Origin: an uncultured Eubacteriales bacterium
GTDB taxonomy: Bacteria; Bacillota; Clostridia; Oscillospirales; Acutalibacteraceae
Length of the DNA: 14,955 nucleotides
Assembly: GCA_934444895.1 (NCBI GenBank)
Contig: CAKSDA010000033.1
Coordinates: 1 to 14,955 of the forward strand
Direction of reading: 5' to 3'
Each line of letters opens with the position of its first letter. Position 1 is the first letter of the stretch. Of this stretch, positions 14,588 through 14,955 are shown piece by piece. Below the pieces are notes generated by a model. That model saw only the letters and a program-made list of their open reading frames with translations. It had not been told where the DNA came from and searched no databases. The translations under genes and the position numbers were made by a program.

Positions 14588-14884
14588 TTAATTTCCGTAA
14601 AAAATGCTTTTAAAGGCGTTTTTTTGTTTTTTTGTTGATTTTATAAAACATTCAAAATTAACAAGTATCGAATCATTTCCTATTACCTCTATGTTTTCCC
14701 AAGGTATTACTATATCCTCCTCTCTTGAAAACAGTCCCAGTCCTTTTGCCCTTCCGGTTATTACTATTGCCGTAATTTGGCCTGTTTGCGGATCAAATTC
14801 AATATCATTTACAAATCCTATAACTGCACCGTCTTTAATTGAAACAACCTGTTTATCTCTAAGTTCAATAATTCTGCATGCCAT
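14588..14884 (-). CDS. PRC-barrel protein, YlmC/YmxH sporulation family
   Basis: This is a small cytoplasmic beta-barrel protein of unknown biochemical function, in a family commonly tied to sporulation in Bacillota. From ATG 14884 it has 98 residues. It opens with CRIIELRDKQVVSIKDGAVIGFVNDIEFD, the usual family pattern of ELR...I..G..IG...D. ITAIVITGRAKGLGLF and EEDIVIPWENIEVIGNDSIL follow, typical of the PRC barrel. The last 20 or so residues are basic (IKSTKKQKNAFK). The frame stays open upstream through GTG 14893 to TTG 14935, but the conserved N-terminus begins at ATG 14884. The nearest Shine-Dalgarno, AGAAGGGAG, is 30 bases from that ATG, with a perfect hairpin in between. It lies 143 bp upstream of spoIVB in the same direction. 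Confidence 0.85.
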   Translation of the reverse strand: MACRIIELRDKQVVSIKDGAVIGFVNDIEFDPQTGQITAIVITGRAKGLGLFSREEDIVIPWENIEVIGNDSILVNFECFIKSTKKQKNAFKSIFYGN

Positions 14885-14923
14885 AAAATTCACAAAATTG
14901 AAAAAATCAATTTTCTCCCTTCT
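14882..14923 (-). promoter_or_regulatory. Translation initiation region with a hairpin between SD and start codon
   Basis: Reading the minus strand, AGAAGGGAG (14923 to 14915) is followed immediately by AAAATTGA (14914 to 14907), five T and the exact reverse complement TCAATTTT (14901 to 14894). GTG AAT TTT ATG comes next. If the 8-bp hairpin forms in the mRNA, the Shine-Dalgarno is brought to 9 bases from ATG 14884. Without it the distance is 30 bases. Confidence 0.45.
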
Positions 14924-14955
14924 TATAATGTACAATAGTTTTGTAAAATTATTAT

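Noticed and set aside
1..14955. CRISPR array, insertion sequence, prophage, tRNA or defence genes
   Set aside because: I saw no regularly spaced repeats, transposase or integrase motifs, tRNA cloverleaf or defence-type protein domain anywhere on either strand.

Overview
The window looks like chromosomal DNA from an AT-rich, endospore-forming member of the Clostridia (Bacillota), probably a gut-type lineage near Oscillospiraceae. The evidence is the AT-rich composition, purine-rich Shine-Dalgarno (SD) sites, tight operons, an archaeal/eukaryotic-type prolyl-tRNA synthetase, and three sporulation genes: a SipL-like SPOCS/LysM protein, the SpoIVB peptidase and a YlmC/YmxH-type PRC-barrel protein. 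I see no tRNA or rRNA gene, CRISPR array, transposase, prophage gene or clearly broken gene. The proteins that belong to known families have near-normal lengths. This is mostly ordinary core genome, and I do not see a convincing new multi-gene system.

Layout. 1-238: AT-rich upstream region with a near-consensus promoter. 239-3420 (+): proS, then a Ser/Thr-rich exported single-pass membrane protein, then a trigger-factor-like prolyl-isomerase lipoprotein. 3432-5043 (+): a promoter followed by rsmD, coaD and a coiled-coil protein, ending in two consecutive terminator hairpins at 5063-5164. 5252-9123 (-): a four-gene operon running from a promoter at 9165-9193, with an ACT/HTH regulator, then hom, thrB and lysC. 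It carries aspartate to homoserine phosphate except for the aspartate-semialdehyde dehydrogenase step, and thrC is also absent. 9268-10404 (+): a divergent promoter and an AI-2E/YtvI-type membrane protein with its own terminator. 10586-12115 (+): the SipL-like gene, facing the next block across a bidirectional terminator. 12163-14884 (-): the YlmC/YmxH-type gene, spoIVB and a D-lactate dehydrogenase-type gene, all in the same direction.

How the genes work together. The minus-strand operon commits aspartate to threonine and probably senses an amino acid through ACT domains in three of its four products. rsmD and coaD are a common housekeeping pair. The proS-downstream pair consists of an exported low-complexity protein and an extracytoplasmic foldase. 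The right-hand third is sporulation-flavoured: SipL-like proteins link the coat basement layer to the spore, and SpoIVB signals from forespore to mother cell to activate sigma-K.

Most worth a second look are the translation starts. The YlmC-type gene has a perfect 8-bp hairpin exactly between its SD and its start. coaD lacks an obvious ATG/GTG/TTG start at a normal SD distance and may use ATT. The regulator's only upstream ATG lies inside its own promoter, which forces a GTG or TTG start.
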